The notes beneath the pieces are model-generated. The model did not search any database and was not told the origin of the DNA. It worked only from the letters and a program-made list of their open reading frames with translations. A program made the position numbers and the translations under genes. Source: Hyphomicrobiales bacterium (GTDB taxonomy: Bacteria; Pseudomonadota; Alphaproteobacteria; Rhizobiales; Beijerinckiaceae). Taken from it: 41,450 nucleotides of DNA. Shown in pieces: positions 33,814 through 40,976 of this stretch; the first letter of the stretch is position 1, and each line of letters begins with the position of its first letter. The stretch is from positions 1 to 41,450 of the forward strand of contig JAFAQA010000240.1 in the NCBI GenBank assembly GCA_019246665.1. Reading direction: 5' to 3'.

Positions 33814-35634
33814 ATGCGAAAATATTGGCTCTCAGGCCTGTTAGGGGCCTGCGCGATCATCGCGACGCCCGCGATGATCACATCGTCCGCGGTGGCGGAT
33901 GAAGATCTCACGAAACTAGCCCAGAACCCGAAGGACTGGGTAATGTCGACCGGCGACTACGCCAACCACCGCTATTCGGCGTTGAAGCAAATCAACAAGG
34001 ATAATGTCGGGAAGCTTCAGGTCGCCTGGACGTTCTCGACCGGCGTCCTGCGCGGGCACGAAGGGGCGCCTCTCGTGCTAGGCGATGTCATGTATGTGCA
34101 CGCGCCGTTTCCCAACACGGTCTACGCGCTCGATCTCAACAATGATGGGAAGATCCTCTGGTCATACGAGCCCAAGCAAGATCCGAACGTCATTCCGGTG
34201 ATGTGCTGCGACACGGTCAATCGCGGGCTCGCCTATGCGGATGGCAAGATCTTCCTGCACCAAGCCGACACGACCCTCGTCGCGCTCGACGCCAAATCCG
34301 GAAAGGTCGTCTGGTCCGTCAAGGATGGCGATGCGAGCAAGGGCGAGACCGGCACGGATGCGCCATTCATCTTCAAGGACAAGGTGTTCATCGGTGTGTC
34401 CGGCGGCGAGTTTGGCGTTCGCGGCTGGGTCAGCGCCTATAATCTCAGTGATGGCAAGCTCGCTTGGCGCGCCTATTCGGAAGGCCCTGATTCCGACATC
34501 AAGGTCGATCCGCAAAAGACGACGGAGCTCGGCAAGCCGATCGGCGCCGATTCCAGCCTCAAGACCTGGGAAGGCGATCAGTGGAAGATCGGCGGCGGAG
34601 ATACCTGGGGTTGGTTCTCCTACGACCCGCAGCTGAATCTCATGTATTACGGGTCAGGAAATCCCTCGACCTGGAATCCGAAGCAGAGACCGGGCGACAA
34701 CAAGTGGTCGATGACCATTTGGGCGCGTGACGTCGACACCGGCGTGGCGAAATGGGTTTATCAAATGACGCCCCATGACGAATGGGACTATGACGGCGTC
34801 AACGAGATGATCCTTGCCGATCAGAATATCGGCGGCCAGAGCCGCAAGACCCTGGTCCATTTCGATCGTAACGGCTTCGGCTACACGCTTGATCGCGTGA
34901 CCGGCGAATTGCTGGTCGCGGAGAAATACGACCCGGACGTGAACTGGGCGACCAAGGTCGACATGGACAAGAACTCCAAGACCTATGGACGGCCCCTCGT
35001 CGTCTCGAAATATTCGACCGACCAGAACGGCCCGGACGTGAACACGAAGGGCGTTTGCCCGGCGGCGCTCGGCAGCAAGGACGAGCAGCCGGCAGCGTAC
35101 TCGCCCGAAACCGGCATGTTCTACGTGCCAACGAACCACGTCTGCATGGATTACGAGCCGTTCAAGGTGAGCTACACGGCGGGTCAGCCGTTTGTGGGCG
35201 CGACCTTGTCGATGTATCCGCCTCCGGGCCAGACCAACATGGGCAACTTCATCGCCTGGGACGCGAAGACCGGCAAGATCGCCTGGTCGGATAAGGAGCA
35301 GTTCTCCGTTTGGTCGGGTGCGCTCGCGACCGCCGGCGGCGTTGTCTTCTATGGCACGCTCGAAGGCTATCTGAAGGCCGTCGATGCCAATACGGGAAAG
35401 GAACTCTACAAGTTCAAGACACCGTCAGGCATCATCGGCAATGTCATGACCTATGAGCACGGCAACAAGCAGTATGTCGCTGTCCTCTCGGGTGTGGGTG
35501 GATGGGCCGGTATCGGCCTCGCCGCCGGACTGACCGACCCGACCGCCGGCCTCGGCGCCGTGGGCGGCTACGCTGGTCTCAAGCAGTACACTGCGCTTGG
35601 TGGCCAGCTCACGGTGTTCGCACTCCCGCAATAA
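33814..35634 (+). CDS. xoxF: Lanthanide-dependent methanol dehydrogenase XoxF (PQQ enzyme)
   Basis: This 606-residue periplasmic quinoprotein oxidises methanol (often also ethanol or formaldehyde) and passes electrons to cytochrome cL (XoxG). The signal peptide ends near AVA-DE. The beta-propeller carries the PQQ features: vicinal cysteines C131-C132 in VMCCDTV, E199 (GGEFG), W-docking repeats, N283 (SGNPSTW), and the catalytic D325 in [10 protein letters not shown]. Two residues later D327, the extra Asp that coordinates the lanthanide, is present; calcium-type MxaF has Ala there. Length and overall sequence match XoxF, probably the XoxF5 clade. No MxaI small subunit is encoded. It is transcribed with its own strong terminator (35663-35700). 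Confidence 0.97.
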   Translation: MRKYWLSGLLGACAIIATPAMITSSAVADEDLTKLAQNPKDWVMSTGDYANHRYSALKQINKDNVGKLQVAWTFSTGVLRGHEGAPLVLGDVMYVHAPFPNTVYALDLNNDGKILWSYEPKQDPNVIPVMCCDTVNRGLAYADGKIFLHQADTTLVALDAKSGKVVWSVKDGDASKGETGTDAPFIFKDKVFIGVSGGEFGVRGWVSAYNLSDGKLAWRAYSEGPDSDIKVDPQKTTELGKPIGADSSLKTWEGDQWKIGGGDTWGWFSYDPQLNLMYYGSGNPSTWNPKQRPGDNKWSMTIWARDVDTGVAKWVYQMTPHDEWDYDGVNEMILADQNIGGQSRKTLVHFDRNGFGYTLDRVTGELLVAEKYDPDVNWATKVDMDKNSKTYGRPLVVSKYSTDQNGPDVNTKGVCPAALGSKDEQPAAYSPETGMFYVPTNHVCMDYEPFKVSYTAGQPFVGATLSMYPPPGQTNMGNFIAWDAKTGKIAWSDKEQFSVWSGALATAGGVVFYGTLEGYLKAVDANTGKELYKFKTPSGIIGNVMTYEHGNKQYVAVLSGVGGWAGIGLAAGLTDPTAGLGAVGGYAGLKQYTALGGQLTVFALPQ

Positions 35635-35662
35635 GGGATCGCGTCTGAAATTTGCTCAATGG

Positions 35663-35700
35663 ACCGGCGCGCCGCTCATCGTGGCGCGCCGGTTTTTTTT
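35663..35700 (+). terminator. Strong Rho-independent terminator after xoxF
   Basis: A perfect 11-base-pair stem, ACCGGCGCGCC (35663-35673) with GGCGCGCCGGT (35683-35693), has a nine-base loop and is followed by eight T (35693-35700). It separates xoxF from xoxG. Confidence 0.9.
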
Positions 35701-35784
35701 CACTTCTTCCCTTTCCCGCCTTGAACCATGGGCGCCTCGCGCAATCGAGGCGTCGTGTCCCTCGCTCCATGAAGGATCAGACCG

Positions 35785-36336
35785 TTGCCTCAAAGCCTAT
35801 GTCGCCGTTCGATCAGCACCATTGCTTGCCTCGCTGCGTCAGTCTTGTCCCTTACCATCTGGTCTGGCATCGCGACGGCGGATGGTTCCGGCGATCCGAA
35901 ATCGGTCTCGAGAGACGAGAACGGCAAATATGTGGACGCCCAGGGAAACCCGACCTTTCACGTTTCGGATGACGGGACTTGGGACTGGTATACGTATTCG
36001 GGTTACCGCCGATACCATTCCGATTGTCATGTCTGTCACGGGCCGGACGGAGAGGGCTCGAGCTACGCGCCCGCGTTGAAGGATTCGCTGCAGAAGCTCA
36101 GCTATTCCGATTTCGCGAGCACGGTGGCGGGCGGGCGCGTCAATGTGACCTCTTCACAAAACAATGTCATGCCGTCTTTCGGCAATAACCCGAACGTCAT
36201 GTGCTACCTCGATGACATCTACGTCTATCTGCGCGCGCGTTCCGATGGGGCGCTCGGGCGCGTTCGACCCGAAAAGAAGGAGGACAAAACGAAGGCTTAC
36301 GCGAAAGCCGAGGATAGCTGCATGGGTGCGAAATAA
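35785..36336 (+). CDS. xoxG: Cytochrome c XoxG (electron acceptor of XoxF)
   Basis: This 183-residue exported c-type cytochrome accepts electrons from XoxF. The start is TTG at 35785, preceded by AAGGA (eight-base spacing); an ATG at 35769 is in another frame. The signal peptide ends near ATA-DG. The single heme motif is CHVCH (residues 81-85), and the axial Met is probably M129 in NNVMPSFG. The central region DGTWDWYTYSGYRRYHSDC and the C-terminal KAEDSC match the methanol-metabolism cytochrome cL family. It starts about 150 bases after xoxF beyond the terminator and overlaps xoxJ by one base (TAATG). Confidence 0.93.
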   Translation: MPQSLCRRSISTIACLAASVLSLTIWSGIATADGSGDPKSVSRDENGKYVDAQGNPTFHVSDDGTWDWYTYSGYRRYHSDCHVCHGPDGEGSSYAPALKDSLQKLSYSDFASTVAGGRVNVTSSQNNVMPSFGNNPNVMCYLDDIYVYLRARSDGALGRVRPEKKEDKTKAYAKAEDSCMGAK

Positions 36337-37199
36337 TGCGGCGCGGGTCGCGGCTTGCGCTACGCCTTCTCGCGCTTATCGCCGCTTTCGCCGCCGCGCG
36401 GAGCGAGGCGCAGACCAATCAGGTTCAGCCGCCCGGCAACCAGAATTCGCTCGAGCTCGTCGATCCGAAGACGCTGCGCGTTTGCGCCGACCCTCGCAGC
36501 ATGCCCTTCTCGACCCAGGCCGGCGAGGGCTTCGAGAACAAGATCGCTGAGCTCTTCGCGCATAAGCTCGGCAAGGATCTCGCCTATGAGTGGTATCCGC
36601 AGGCGACGGGCTTCGTGCGAATGACGCTCATGCAGCGCCGCTGTGATGTGGTGATGGGCTATCCGCTCGGAGACGATCTCGTCCAGCCAACGAACCCTTA
36701 TTACCGCTCCGCCTATGCGCTGATCTTCAAGCCGGGGACAGGACTCGACGGCATCGAGGATCTTGAGGACGCGCGCTTGAAGGACAAACGTATCGGCGTG
36801 GTCGCCGGCACGCCGCCTTCGAACAACATGGCGGCGGCAGGGCTGATGGCGCGTGCCACGCCGTACCCGCTTGTCGTCGACACCCGTGTTGATTCCTCGC
36901 CCGAGGCGATGATTCACGACCTCGAATCAGGCGTGATTGATGCGGGCGTGTTGTGGGGGCCGATCGCAGGCTACTATGCCAAGCAAGCCAAGAGCCCCTT
37001 GTCGCTGGTTCTCCTCACGAAAGAGAAGAGCGGGCCGCCCATGGCCTATCGCATCGTCATGGGTGTGCGACGCAGCGATCAGGATTGGAAGCGCGAGCTC
37101 AATTCGCTGATCAGCGCGAATCAAAAGGAGATCGATCATATCCTTTTGTCCTACGGCGTGCCGCTGCTCGACGAGAAGGACAATCAGATCAAGGAATGA
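36336..37199 (+). CDS. xoxJ: Periplasmic substrate-binding-like protein XoxJ (MxaJ family)
   Basis: This 287-residue exported protein belongs to the type II periplasmic-binding fold and to the quinoprotein-dehydrogenase-associated MxaJ/XoxJ group. A signal peptide is followed by KTLRVCADPRSMPFSTQAGEGFE (about 45-68), YEWYPQATGFVRMTL, CDVVMGYPLGDDLVQPTNPYYRSAYAL and IDAGVLWGPIAGYY, all typical of this family. XoxJ is proposed to assist assembly or activation of XoxF, possibly the apo-enzyme; its exact role is unsettled. The gene shares one base with xoxG, and its stop overlaps the next start (ATGA). Confidence 0.92.
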   Translation: MRRGSRLALRLLALIAAFAAARSEAQTNQVQPPGNQNSLELVDPKTLRVCADPRSMPFSTQAGEGFENKIAELFAHKLGKDLAYEWYPQATGFVRMTLMQRRCDVVMGYPLGDDLVQPTNPYYRSAYALIFKPGTGLDGIEDLEDARLKDKRIGVVAGTPPSNNMAAAGLMARATPYPLVVDTRVDSSPEAMIHDLESGVIDAGVLWGPIAGYYAKQAKSPLSLVLLTKEKSGPPMAYRIVMGVRRSDQDWKRELNSLISANQKEIDHILLSYGVPLLDEKDNQIKE

Positions 37200-37804
37200 G
37201 GCTTCTCTTCGGGCTTCTGCGCGAAGCACCGCGCATCGCGTTGCCGGCCTTGATCGGAGTTGGGCTTGCGAGCTTCGGCTCGCGCCCAGTTTTCGCCGAT
37301 CCGCCACCCGAGCCCCAAGGGTATCGCCTTCTCGATTACAAATCCCCCGTGCCCGCGACGCTCAACGGTGCTCGCGTGCTGACTACCGCCCAGGCCTTCG
37401 CGCTCTGGAGCAAGGGTAGCGCGACCTTCATCGATGTCCTGCCGCAAGCGCCCCGGCCTGCCGGTCTGCCGCCGCAAACGATCTGGCGCGACAAGCCGCG
37501 CCAGGACATACCGGGAAGCCTTTGGCTTCCGGACACCGGCTATGGCGAGCTTCATCCTTCGGTGCAGGCCTATTTCGCGAATGGGCTTCGTCGCGCATCG
37601 CAAGGTGATCGAACCCATTCCCTCGTCTTCTACTGCCTCGCGGAGTGCTGGCAATCCTGGAATGCCGCGAAGCGCGCGCTTTCGCTCGGCTACAGCACCG
37701 TGCTCTGGTATCCGGACGGAACGACGGGTTGGGAAGCCGAAGGCCACCCTCTCGAAACCCGCACGGCCGAGCCTCGGCCCGGCGAAGTGAAGAGTGAAGA
37801 GTGA
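37196..37804 (+). CDS. PQQ-dependent catabolism-associated CXXCW-motif protein (rhodanese-like)
   Basis: This 202-residue protein begins at the ATG at 37196, overlapping the xoxJ stop, and has a signal peptide ending near VFA-DP. A rhodanese-like fold is suggested by residues about 55-185. The signature is FYCLAECWQSWNAAKRALSLGY, a Cys pair before Trp, found next to PQQ-dependent dehydrogenase genes; TFIDVLPQAPRPAGLP is the other conserved block. The function is unknown; the Cys pair suggests thiol or sulfur chemistry in the periplasm. The last codons lie in a small GTGAAGA-type repeat tract (37783-37836). Confidence 0.87.
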   Translation: MRLLFGLLREAPRIALPALIGVGLASFGSRPVFADPPPEPQGYRLLDYKSPVPATLNGARVLTTAQAFALWSKGSATFIDVLPQAPRPAGLPPQTIWRDKPRQDIPGSLWLPDTGYGELHPSVQAYFANGLRRASQGDRTHSLVFYCLAECWQSWNAAKRALSLGYSTVLWYPDGTTGWEAEGHPLETRTAEPRPGEVKSEE

Positions 37805-37836
37805 ATCACGACTCACCACTCACTACTCACCACTTG
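37783..37836. repeat. Short GTGA-type direct/inverted repeat tract at a convergent gene junction
   Basis: The sequence reads GAAGTGAAGAGTGAAGAGTGA, then after a few bases TCACCACTCACTACTCACCAC. The first half repeats a GTGAAGA unit. The second is a looser complement of it, so the tract could fold as an imperfect hairpin. It covers the end of the CXXCW gene and the gap to the gene at 37838. It may serve as a bidirectional terminator, but no T-run follows. Confidence 0.5.
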
Positions 37837-37837
37837 T

Positions 37838-38482
37838 TCAATCAAGCTTCGCCTCGACCATCCTCGCAATGGCGAACAAGCGCTGTTCGATGAGCACCGG
37901 CACCTCGCATGCATAGGTGATCGAGCGGCTCCGATCCTCGAAGATGCGTGTATCCCAATCGAGCTTGTCGCCGAGCTCCTTGAGCTTATTGGGGTCGTTG
38001 TCCGTCTTGCCGCGCAGCTCGAGAAAATCATGGTTCTCGGCGCGGATCTGATCGGCGGATGACGCTTGCCGGTGCGCCACGCGCGCGAGGCCGCTGAGCA
38101 CCTCATCTCGCTGCTTGTTGAGCTGCTCGAAAACGCCGGCAAAGACCAGGACGAGACGGGCGCGTTTCTCGGCGCCCGCCTTGTCGGTGAACTTGTCGAT
38201 GAGTTTTTGTGCCTCATCGAGGGAGGTGCGGCGCGCCGCGAGCTGCTCGACAAGATCGGCAACCTCTTGATCGGTGTTCCATGAGCCGAGCCCTTCGAGC
38301 GACGGGCCCGACCATATGGCCGCGGCCGAGATCGTCGGCACCTTGATCTGCTGGCAAGGCCAGTCGGGGTCCCGTCTTGTGGCCGCCGCGGCGGGGAGCG
38401 TGAGGCTCGCGAGCGCGAGGCCAGCTGCGAGCACGAAGTTTGCGGCGGCTCTCGGCGTTGAATCTTCGGCGCGTTTTTCCAT
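37838..38482 (-). CDS. Exported hypothetical protein of the PQQ/xox neighbourhood, 214 aa
   Basis: I do not recognise a named domain. A signal peptide (about 1-34, ending AAAA-TR) is followed by DWPCQQIKVPTISAAAIWSG. The rest is mostly helical and charged, with segments such as VADLVEQLAARRTSLDEAQKLIDKF (about 73-98) and FAGVFEQLNKQRDEVLSGLARVAHRQ, then RAENHDFLELRGKT and FEDRSRSITYACEVPVLIEQRLFAIARMVEAKL. Two cysteines probably pair. A protein of this general form is found beside PQQ-associated beta-propeller genes in other methylotrophs, as far as I recall. It starts three bases after the beta-propeller stop, so they share an operon. Confidence 0.75.
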   Translation of the reverse strand: MEKRAEDSTPRAAANFVLAAGLALASLTLPAAAATRRDPDWPCQQIKVPTISAAAIWSGPSLEGLGSWNTDQEVADLVEQLAARRTSLDEAQKLIDKFTDKAGAEKRARLVLVFAGVFEQLNKQRDEVLSGLARVAHRQASSADQIRAENHDFLELRGKTDNDPNKLKELGDKLDWDTRIFEDRSRSITYACEVPVLIEQRLFAIARMVEAKLD

Positions 38483-38485
38483 GGC

Positions 38486-39493
38486 CTATTCCGGCGAGAT
38501 CGCGACCCCCCAGGGAAAGCTTCCAACCTGGATGCTTTTGATCACCTTGAGGTTTGCGACATCGATGACCGAGATATCGTTCGACACTCCATTCGTCGAA
38601 ATCAGATATTTCTGATCGGGCGTGAAGGCGAGTTGCCAAACGCGTTGTCCGACCAGAAGGTACTTCTCGACCTCATGCGTCTGCGCATTCACCACGGCCA
38701 CGCGATTCGCCGGGCCAAGCGCCACGAAGGCGATCTTCCCGTCCTTGGTGAAACGGATGCCGACCGGTTGGATCGCTTCCGAACGAAGCCCCGGCACCGA
38801 AAAGGTAATCTTGCTCGTGACGTCGTGCTTCACCGGGTCGATGACGCTCACCGTGCCGCCGACCTCCGCCGACACCCAAACTTCCGAGCCGTCACTCTTC
38901 CATTCCGCATAGCGAGGCCGTGAATCGACAAGCACGTTGGCGACGACCTCGCGCTTATCCGTGTCGATGAAATGCGCCATGTTCGTCGTCTCGGAGGTGT
39001 TGACGACGACCTTCCCATCCGGGCTCACCCCCATGCCTTCGGGCTCGACGCCGACCGGGATTTGCGCGAGGGCCTTGCGCTCCTTCAGGTCGATGATGGT
39101 GACGAGCGCGTCATTCTCGTTCGAGAGATAGAGAAGATCACCCGTCTTGCTGAGCGCCAGGAGCTCGGGATCGGGCCCGGATGGGAGATCCCCGACCACC
39201 TCTTGTGACTTCGTCTCGATGATCTGCACGATGTCGTCGTCGCCCGCGCAGACATAGAGGAATTTGCCATCGGGGCTGATGACGATGCCGCGTGGGCGCT
39301 GCCCAACCGAAATGGTCTTAACGGTTTGCATCTTGTCGAGATCGACGACGCTCACCGTATTGTCGCGCTCGTTCGTGACGTACGCGGTGTAGGCAAGTGA
39401 AGGCGATGCCCCGCCAAGCGCCAACGCCGACGAGGCCAAGAGTAGAAGAGACCGTCGGCGAATGCCCCTTCTCCGGATCAGTTCAGCTTGCAT
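38486..39493 (-). CDS. PQQ-dependent catabolism-associated YVTN beta-propeller protein
   Basis: This 335-residue exported protein is a seven-bladed beta-propeller of the YVTN/NHL type: repeated units such as AYVTNERDNTVSVVDLDKMQTVKTI, LYLSNENDALVTIIDLKERKAL and YLISTNGVSNDISVIDVANLKVIKSI. The signal peptide has an Arg-rich start (RRRGIRRRSLLLLASSALAL, possibly Tat-like but without a clear RRxFLK). It is the usual neighbour of the PQQ-associated ABC substrate-binding protein. It is likely a structural or redox-associated periplasmic protein; function unknown. Its start overlaps the upstream gene's stop by 16 bases. Confidence 0.9.
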   Translation of the reverse strand: MQAELIRRRGIRRRSLLLLASSALALGGASPSLAYTAYVTNERDNTVSVVDLDKMQTVKTISVGQRPRGIVISPDGKFLYVCAGDDDIVQIIETKSQEVVGDLPSGPDPELLALSKTGDLLYLSNENDALVTIIDLKERKALAQIPVGVEPEGMGVSPDGKVVVNTSETTNMAHFIDTDKREVVANVLVDSRPRYAEWKSDGSEVWVSAEVGGTVSVIDPVKHDVTSKITFSVPGLRSEAIQPVGIRFTKDGKIAFVALGPANRVAVVNAQTHEVEKYLLVGQRVWQLAFTPDQKYLISTNGVSNDISVIDVANLKVIKSIQVGSFPWGVAISPE

Positions 39494-40722
39494 TTCGTCT
39501 CCGGGCGATCATAGCCGAGCGTGTCGAGCTCAGAGGTTTGATGCAGATAGCCCTCCTGAGGCGATACGGAAACGACGGTGCGTCCATCGCTGAGCAGGAT
39601 GGGCTGGCGCAACTGCAGGTTCCAATCGCGCAGCGTCAGCTTTTGGCCCTTGAAGGCAGCGACCTCGAAGCTCGGGCTCTTGATGTAGGTGATGATCTTT
39701 GCCGGATCGGCGGATTGCGTACGCGTCGCGCCTTCGCCGATCATGCGGACGGCGGTCCAGGCTTGCATGTCGATCGCCTTCATGCGTCGTTGCGCAAGCT
39801 TGATGAAGCGGTTCTGCATCTGCACCGCACCCCAGCTGTCATGCGCAGGGTCCCAGCTCGTCGGCACGAGCCCGGCCGAGCCCGCGACCGGGCGCGCATC
39901 CCAAGTGCGATAGGGGAGGTATCCGGCAAAGACATTGCTTTCATCGGCGGCGACCAGCACGTCGTAGGCAGGCGCGTTTTGGGTGAAGACGGGCATCTGC
40001 CTCTGCGTCTGAACGATGCCGCTGTCGGTGCGCCTTGCGCCACCCGTGTCCTTGAACACGCGCTCCTCGACGATCGTGGCGCCGAAGCGCTTCGCGGCGC
40101 GCTTCAGCGCATCCGCGTAAAGCGCGTCTTGCGGATGCGAGCCGGTGACGAGCAGCCAGCGCTGCCAGCGTTTCCACGAAAGATATTGCGCGAGCGCATC
40201 CGCCAACATCGAGCGCGTCGGCGCAGTGTGGATGACATTGGCCCGGCAATTCTCTTCCCGTAGCGAGTCATCGATCGAGCCTGCATCGAAAATCGTCGCG
40301 CCGGACGCACGCGCCGCGTCGGCCGCGGCGAGCAGCACCGTCGGCGGGAGATCGACGATGATGAGCATGATGCCCTTGTCGATGAGCGATTTGGTTGCGG
40401 CCGCCGCGTCATCCGTCGGCTTCACGCGCAAATCCTCTATCGAGAAATGCTGATTGGTGAAGCGTCCGGTTCCATTATTGTCCTCGACGCCAAGCCGAGC
40501 TCCGGCGATTCCGTCATCATCATTCGGCTCGTCGAGAAGCGAGATGGGTTGCTGCTTCGATTCCACAAGGCGCAGATAGCCGATGCGGATCTCGGCGGGA
40601 TCCGCAGCTCGGCCAGGAAGCCCGCCGGCGAACGGCAAGAGGAGAAGAAGGATCAGCGCGAGCCTTCTCAGGCGCGGCATCAGGCGACAAGATGACGTCA
40701 TCGAAACAGCGCTCACATACAT
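39478..40722 (-). CDS. PQQ-dependent catabolism-associated ABC substrate-binding protein
   Basis: This 414-residue exported protein has the branched-chain-amino-acid-type binding fold and matches the PQQ-associated ABC group. After a signal peptide (ALILLLLLPFAGGLPGRA) come IRIGYLRLVESKQQPISLLDE, AARLG-like and GIMLIIVDLPPTVLLAAADAA, HTAPTRSMLADALAQYL, WQRWLLVTGSHPQD, RTWDARPVAGSAGLVPTSWDP. Starts at 40722, 40701 or 40680 are possible; 40680 gives the most typical signal peptide, none has a strong ribosome site. The matching permease and ATPase genes, normally close by, are not in this window. It opens a three-gene operon with the beta-propeller and the 214-residue protein. Confidence 0.9.
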   Translation of the reverse strand: MYVSAVSMTSSCRLMPRLRRLALILLLLLPFAGGLPGRAADPAEIRIGYLRLVESKQQPISLLDEPNDDDGIAGARLGVEDNNGTGRFTNQHFSIEDLRVKPTDDAAAATKSLIDKGIMLIIVDLPPTVLLAAADAARASGATIFDAGSIDDSLREENCRANVIHTAPTRSMLADALAQYLSWKRWQRWLLVTGSHPQDALYADALKRAAKRFGATIVEERVFKDTGGARRTDSGIVQTQRQMPVFTQNAPAYDVLVAADESNVFAGYLPYRTWDARPVAGSAGLVPTSWDPAHDSWGAVQMQNRFIKLAQRRMKAIDMQAWTAVRMIGEGATRTQSADPAKIITYIKSPSFEVAAFKGQKLTLRDWNLQLRQPILLSDGRTVVSVSPQEGYLHQTSELDTLGYDRPETKCKLN

Positions 40723-40869
40723 AACATCAACGCCGCGCCATCCCGCTGCCCGTCAGCGACGCCAAGCTCGATGCTCAAGACCATCTTGGCCTTTTTCATG
40801 GCACCAGGTTTCGTGAGAGGCAAGGGATGGCGGAGCCCTCCCTATTGCCGGCTCACGCATCTTCGTCGA

Positions 40870-40976
40870 TTAGAGCATGATCCGCAAAAGTGGCCCCACT
40901 TTTGCGATAAGACCATACGGAAAAACAAGAAAATAACTTGACGCTACTGATCTCATCTAAACGCAACGCGTTCTAG
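40870..40976 (-). repeat. Dispersed intergenic palindromic repeat, copy C (intact)
   Basis: Read on the minus strand, it starts CTAGAACGCGTTGCG and ends CATGCTCTAA, 107 bases. The internal dyad at 40883-40906 is perfect: CGCAAAAGTGG and CCACTTTTGCG with two bases between them. The terminal CTAG supplies the stop codon of the pentapeptide-repeat gene. The stretch 40723-40869 beside it has no clear gene. Confidence 0.9.

Noticed and set aside
35652-35972. Frame with an ATG at 35769 overlapping the start of xoxG
   Set aside because: It has no domain and is out of frame with the cytochrome, which has its own TTG start and ribosome site.
33814-37804. A calcium-dependent mxaFI methanol dehydrogenase operon
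   Set aside because: D327 is the lanthanide-specific Asp and no small-subunit gene follows.
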